A stretch of 33,582 nt of DNA from Scenedesmus sp. ARA3. Lineage: Eukaryota; Chlorophyta; Chlorophyceae; Sphaeropleales; Scenedesmaceae. The stretch is from assembly GCA_004335835.1 (NCBI GenBank), contig RWJK01001265.1:5635-39216 (forward strand), written 5' to 3'. A program made the translations under genes and the position numbers. The notes beneath the pieces are model-generated. The model did not search any database and was not told the DNA's origin. It saw nothing but the letters and a program-made list of their open reading frames with translations. Shown one piece after another: positions 31,182 through 33,582 of this stretch (the stretch's first letter is position 1; the number at the start of each line of letters is the position of its first letter).

Positions 31182-31430
31182 TCACAGCAGTAGCACAGCT
31201 GTGGCCATGCGCACCAGCTCTGCCATGCGGCTGCACATCTCACCAGACAGCAATGGCTACCTCTAGCAGTTTCAAACCGTGGAAAAAAAGAGCATCGCCT
31301 GTGCAGCCCTCATCAGCACCTGTACACCACGTACTACATCAATCTTAACAGTACCACAGCAGTAGCACAGCTGTGGCCATGTCACTGCGCACCAGTACTG
31401 CCGTGCGGCTGCAGTGTGTCGCCCCTCACT
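31060..31430 (-). repeat. Tandem duplication of about 186 bp beside the H3-fold gene
   Basis: Two units are recognisable. AGCAATGGCTACCTCTAGCA occurs at about 31062 and 31248, and GCAGTAGCACAGCTGTGGCC at about 31187 and 31359. The duplicated segment includes the candidate last exon and its acceptor, so this gene may show the same echo pattern as the others. Confidence 0.85.
31182..31230 (-). CDS. Possible last exon of the H3-fold gene
   Basis: The open frame ends at TAHE just as alpha3 begins, while canonical H3 continues a little further. Splicing at GA|gtgagg (exon edge 31430) to the acceptor at 31230 would add DRMAELVRMATAVLLL and a stop in the correct phase, with a 199-base intron. This is a prediction from splice consensus only; translation to the TGA at 31426 is equally possible. 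Confidence 0.4.
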
Positions 31431-32325
31431 CGTGCGCTGTCTGCATGTCCTGCAGCAGCACCTTCTGCCTCCCTTGGTTGATAGCCGTGGTGTTAGCTCG
31501 CTGCATAATGCGGATGAGGTACTCCTCTGAGGCTGCCTGCAGGGCCTTGATTGCGCGTGGCGTGAAGCCACAGTCTGGCTTGAGCGGCTTCATCACATCC
31601 TCGCACAGCTTGTGGAAAGCCTCGCCTGAGATGAGGGCGTGCGTTGTTGCCTGGTAGTGCCGGATCTCCCGCAGCGCGGCTGCGTCATGTCTGCTGGCGC
31701 AGATGCACTGCCCGCAGGAGCAGCAGCAGCAGCAGGGCGCCGCACGCGGCCGCTGCCGGCAGCTGCTGCTAGCAGCTGCTTCTGCTGAGGCAGCCTCGTC
31801 TGCTGTGTCTGGATCGCTGATGCACACAGCCTTGCTGCCACCATTGCTACGCTCCTCTACAGCCATTGCATGCTGCTCCACAACGACCTCCGCATCATAC
31901 ACCTCCGGGTCAGTTGCTATTTCATCTGGTGCGTCCTCTTCTGCTGGCATGCCTTCTTCTGCGTCCTCTACTGCTTGCATGGCTACATCCTCGTCCTCTG
32001 CTGCTGACATATCTTCGTCTCCATCACTGCCAGAGCCAATGACTTCCCAATCATCAGCACCGCTGCAGCAGCGGCGCCGTATGTGCCAGGGCACATCTGA
32101 GTCTGACGCTGTCATGTACTCCTCAATCTCATCTGAGAAGTAGTCAAATTCAGGCCCTGAACCTGACTCTGTAGACTCTGCTTCTGTGTATTCATAGCCC
32201 GAGGATTCGGCTTCTCTAGCAGCTGCTTCTGAACCTGTGTCTGCTTCTGATGCTGAGCGCTCTGCAGCGTCGACTTGCATGGATGGTGGTGCGCCAGGTG
32301 GAACTAATTCGAATTCAGTCTCCAT
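31426..32325 (-). CDS. Histone H3-fold protein with a long acidic N-terminal extension
   Basis: The frame of 299 codons starts at ATG 32325 (METEFELVPP) and ends at TGA 31426-31428. Residues 1 to about 200 are dominated by Glu, Asp, Ser and Ala, followed by a short Cys-rich patch coded by a TGC run. Residues about 216-299 match core histone H3: AALREIRHYQATTHAL (alphaN), EAFHKLCEDVMKPL (alpha1), TPRAIKALQAASEEYLIRIM (alpha2) and LLQDMQTAHE (alpha3). Canonical H3 has ALREIRRYQKST, LQEASEAYLV and DIQLARR at these places. Loop 1 has the canonical H3 length, so the insertion seen in many CENP-A proteins is missing. The basic, modifiable H3 tail is absent. It is presumably nuclear; its role is unknown. 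A downstream exon may replace the last residue (see 31182-31230). Confidence 0.78.
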   Translation of the reverse strand: METEFELVPPGAPPSMQVDAAERSASEADTGSEAAAREAESSGYEYTEAESTESGSGPEFDYFSDEIEEYMTASDSDVPWHIRRRCCSGADDWEVIGSGSDGDEDMSAAEDEDVAMQAVEDAEEGMPAEEDAPDEIATDPEVYDAEVVVEQHAMAVEERSNGGSKAVCISDPDTADEAASAEAAASSSCRQRPRAAPCCCCCSCGQCICASRHDAAALREIRHYQATTHALISGEAFHKLCEDVMKPLKPDCGFTPRAIKALQAASEEYLIRIMQRANTTAINQGRQKVLLQDMQTAHE

Positions 32326-32698
32326 CTTATCACCGATCACACGCTAGCAGGCCGAGTAGATAGAGGTGCTGCTGCCGGTTGAAAAGACCCTTCCTCAGCT
32401 ACGGCAATCGGCAATTCACTGAGAAAAACACGTTCTTCGATGAGTATGCTAGAAACTGTCGCGCCTCAGATGCTGAACTGGCGACAACGGGTGCTACCAT
32501 TGTCAGAGCACCTTTTAAATTTGCCCTGTTACTGAGGGTTTAGGAACTTTTCCAAACTTTTGGTGGACGGTCATCTCAAGTGGACAGTACACGAGAACTT
32601 TTCACAGGGCAGACGACCAAGAAGCAGCAGCAGTAGCAAGAAGGGGTTGGCAACCAAATGCCTGTGCATAACCCGGGTTGCTACTGTCAGCTCACTGA
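32326..32698. other. Upstream region of the H3-fold gene
   Basis: This short, relatively AT-richer stretch between the ATG at 32325 and the tandem array should contain the promoter. I see no recognisable regulatory motif or coding frame. Confidence 0.4.
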
Positions 32699-33582
32699 GC
32701 TTGGCATGCCTGCAACACCGCCCTGAACAAAGTGCAGCGTGCACCAGAATGCAGCTGCCCACAGCCCTGCTAACAAAATATCTTATAAAACACATTGTTG
32801 ACTACTTACAAGACCATTTTAGCTGAGCATGAAGTCAGCCGCTCAAACGTGACGACGTTCTGTGCACGCTGGCAGCTGCTGCTTGGCATGCCTGCAGCAC
32901 CGCCCTGTGCAAACGGCAGCGCACAGCAGAATGCAGTTGCCCACAGCTCTGATTGACATTACGTCTTTCAAAACACATTATGTTCAGCGTACAAAGCCAT
33001 CATAGCTGAGCAAAAAGTCAGCCGCTCAAGCGTGACAACGTTCTGTGCACGCTGGCATCTGCTGCTTGGCACGCCTGCAGCACCGCCCTGTGCAGAGGGC
33101 AGTGCACAGCAGAATGCAGCTGCCCACAGCCATGTGACATCAGGTCTTACAAAACACATGGCGACCAGTGCACAAAGCCCTAATAGCTGAGCAAAAAGTC
33201 AGCCGCTCAAGCGTGACAACGTTATGTGCACGCTGGCATCTGCTGCTTGGCATGCCTGCAGCACCGCCCTGTGCAAAAGGGCAGCGCACAGAAGAATGCA
33301 GCTGCCCACAGCTCTGCTTGACATCAGGTCTTACAAAAAATATGATGTCCAAAAAACAAAGCCATCATACCTGAGCAAAAAGTCAGCCGCTCAAGCGTGA
33401 CGACGTTATGTGCATGCTGGCATCTGCTGCTTGGCATGCCTGGAGCACCGCCCTGTGCAGAGGGCAGTGCACAGCAGAATGCAGCTGCCCACAGCCCTGC
33501 TTGACATCAGGTCTTGCAGAACACATTATGTTCAGCGTACAAAGCCATCATAGCTGAGCAAAAAGTCAGCCGCTCAAGCGTG
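32699..33582. repeat. Tandem satellite-like array, about 183-bp units, runs off the right edge
   Basis: The marker GAGCAAAAAGTCAGCCGCTC and its variants recur with unit starts near 32820, 33003, 33184, 33369 and 33550 (spacing 183, 181, 185, 181). A diverged partial unit begins near 32699. Each unit also contains a TGCTTGGCATGCCTGCAGCA box and AGAATGCAGCTGCCCACAG. Units differ mainly by point changes, and open frames in them are not conserved, so they are probably non-coding. Confidence 0.93.

Noticed and set aside
31426..32325. Straight assignment of the H3-fold protein as CENP-A
   Set aside because: Loop 1 has the length of canonical H3 with no insertion, and no other CENP-A-specific feature is evident. 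Only an H3-fold assignment is supported.
1..33582. tRNA, rRNA and other structured RNA genes
   Set aside because: I looked for tRNA A and B boxes in cloverleaf context and for conserved rRNA segments and saw none; weak matches can be missed by eye.

Overview
The window looks like nuclear DNA of a green alga. Its genes are intron-rich and GC-rich, nearly every 3' splice site reads TGCAG|G, CAG/CTG microsatellites are abundant, and one gene encodes a secreted protein with a (Ser-Pro)n hinge like those of chlorophyte cell-wall glycoproteins. A chlorophycean, possibly a Scenedesmaceae-type alga, is my inference. There are no bacterial operons or ribosome-binding sites.

Layout. (1) 1-15809, minus strand: most of a NUP188-type nuclear-pore scaffold gene in about 22 exons, 3' end off the left edge. 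(2) 15810-16836: divergent intergenic region. (3) 16837-19597, plus strand: a five-exon hypoxanthine-guanine phosphoribosyltransferase gene of 216 codons, with a 130-base N gap just before its last exon. (4) 19598-21388: copies of the last coding segment, then unassigned sequence. (5) 21389-28930, plus strand: a 13-exon gene for a secreted Cys-rich protein of about 1200 residues. It has a signal peptide, five complete and one abridged disintegrin-like modules, Ig-like beta domains, a (SP)n hinge and a Cys-rich C-terminal domain. (6) 28931-31181: mostly non-coding, perhaps with decayed coding fragments. (7) 31426-32325, minus strand: a histone H3-fold protein with a long acidic N-terminal extension. 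(8) About 32699 to the right edge: a tandem array of roughly 183-bp units.

The most striking signal cuts across the genes. Many exons have partial copies of one end, each carrying the splice site plus 25-170 bases of adjoining exon, repeated one to six times in the neighbouring intron at 60-265 bp spacing. Acceptor-end copies sit in the upstream intron and donor-end copies in the downstream intron, so a complete exon is flanked by fading 'echoes' of its own boundaries. It affects at least 13 exons of the NUP188 gene, two of the phosphoribosyltransferase gene and several of the secreted-protein gene; the phosphoribosyltransferase stop-codon region is echoed too. I regard these splice-site echo arrays as the feature most likely to be undescribed.

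Apart from NUP188 and the phosphoribosyltransferase sharing a possible divergent promoter, I see no functional link among the genes. Exon borders were read by eye from splice consensus and reading phase, without transcripts.
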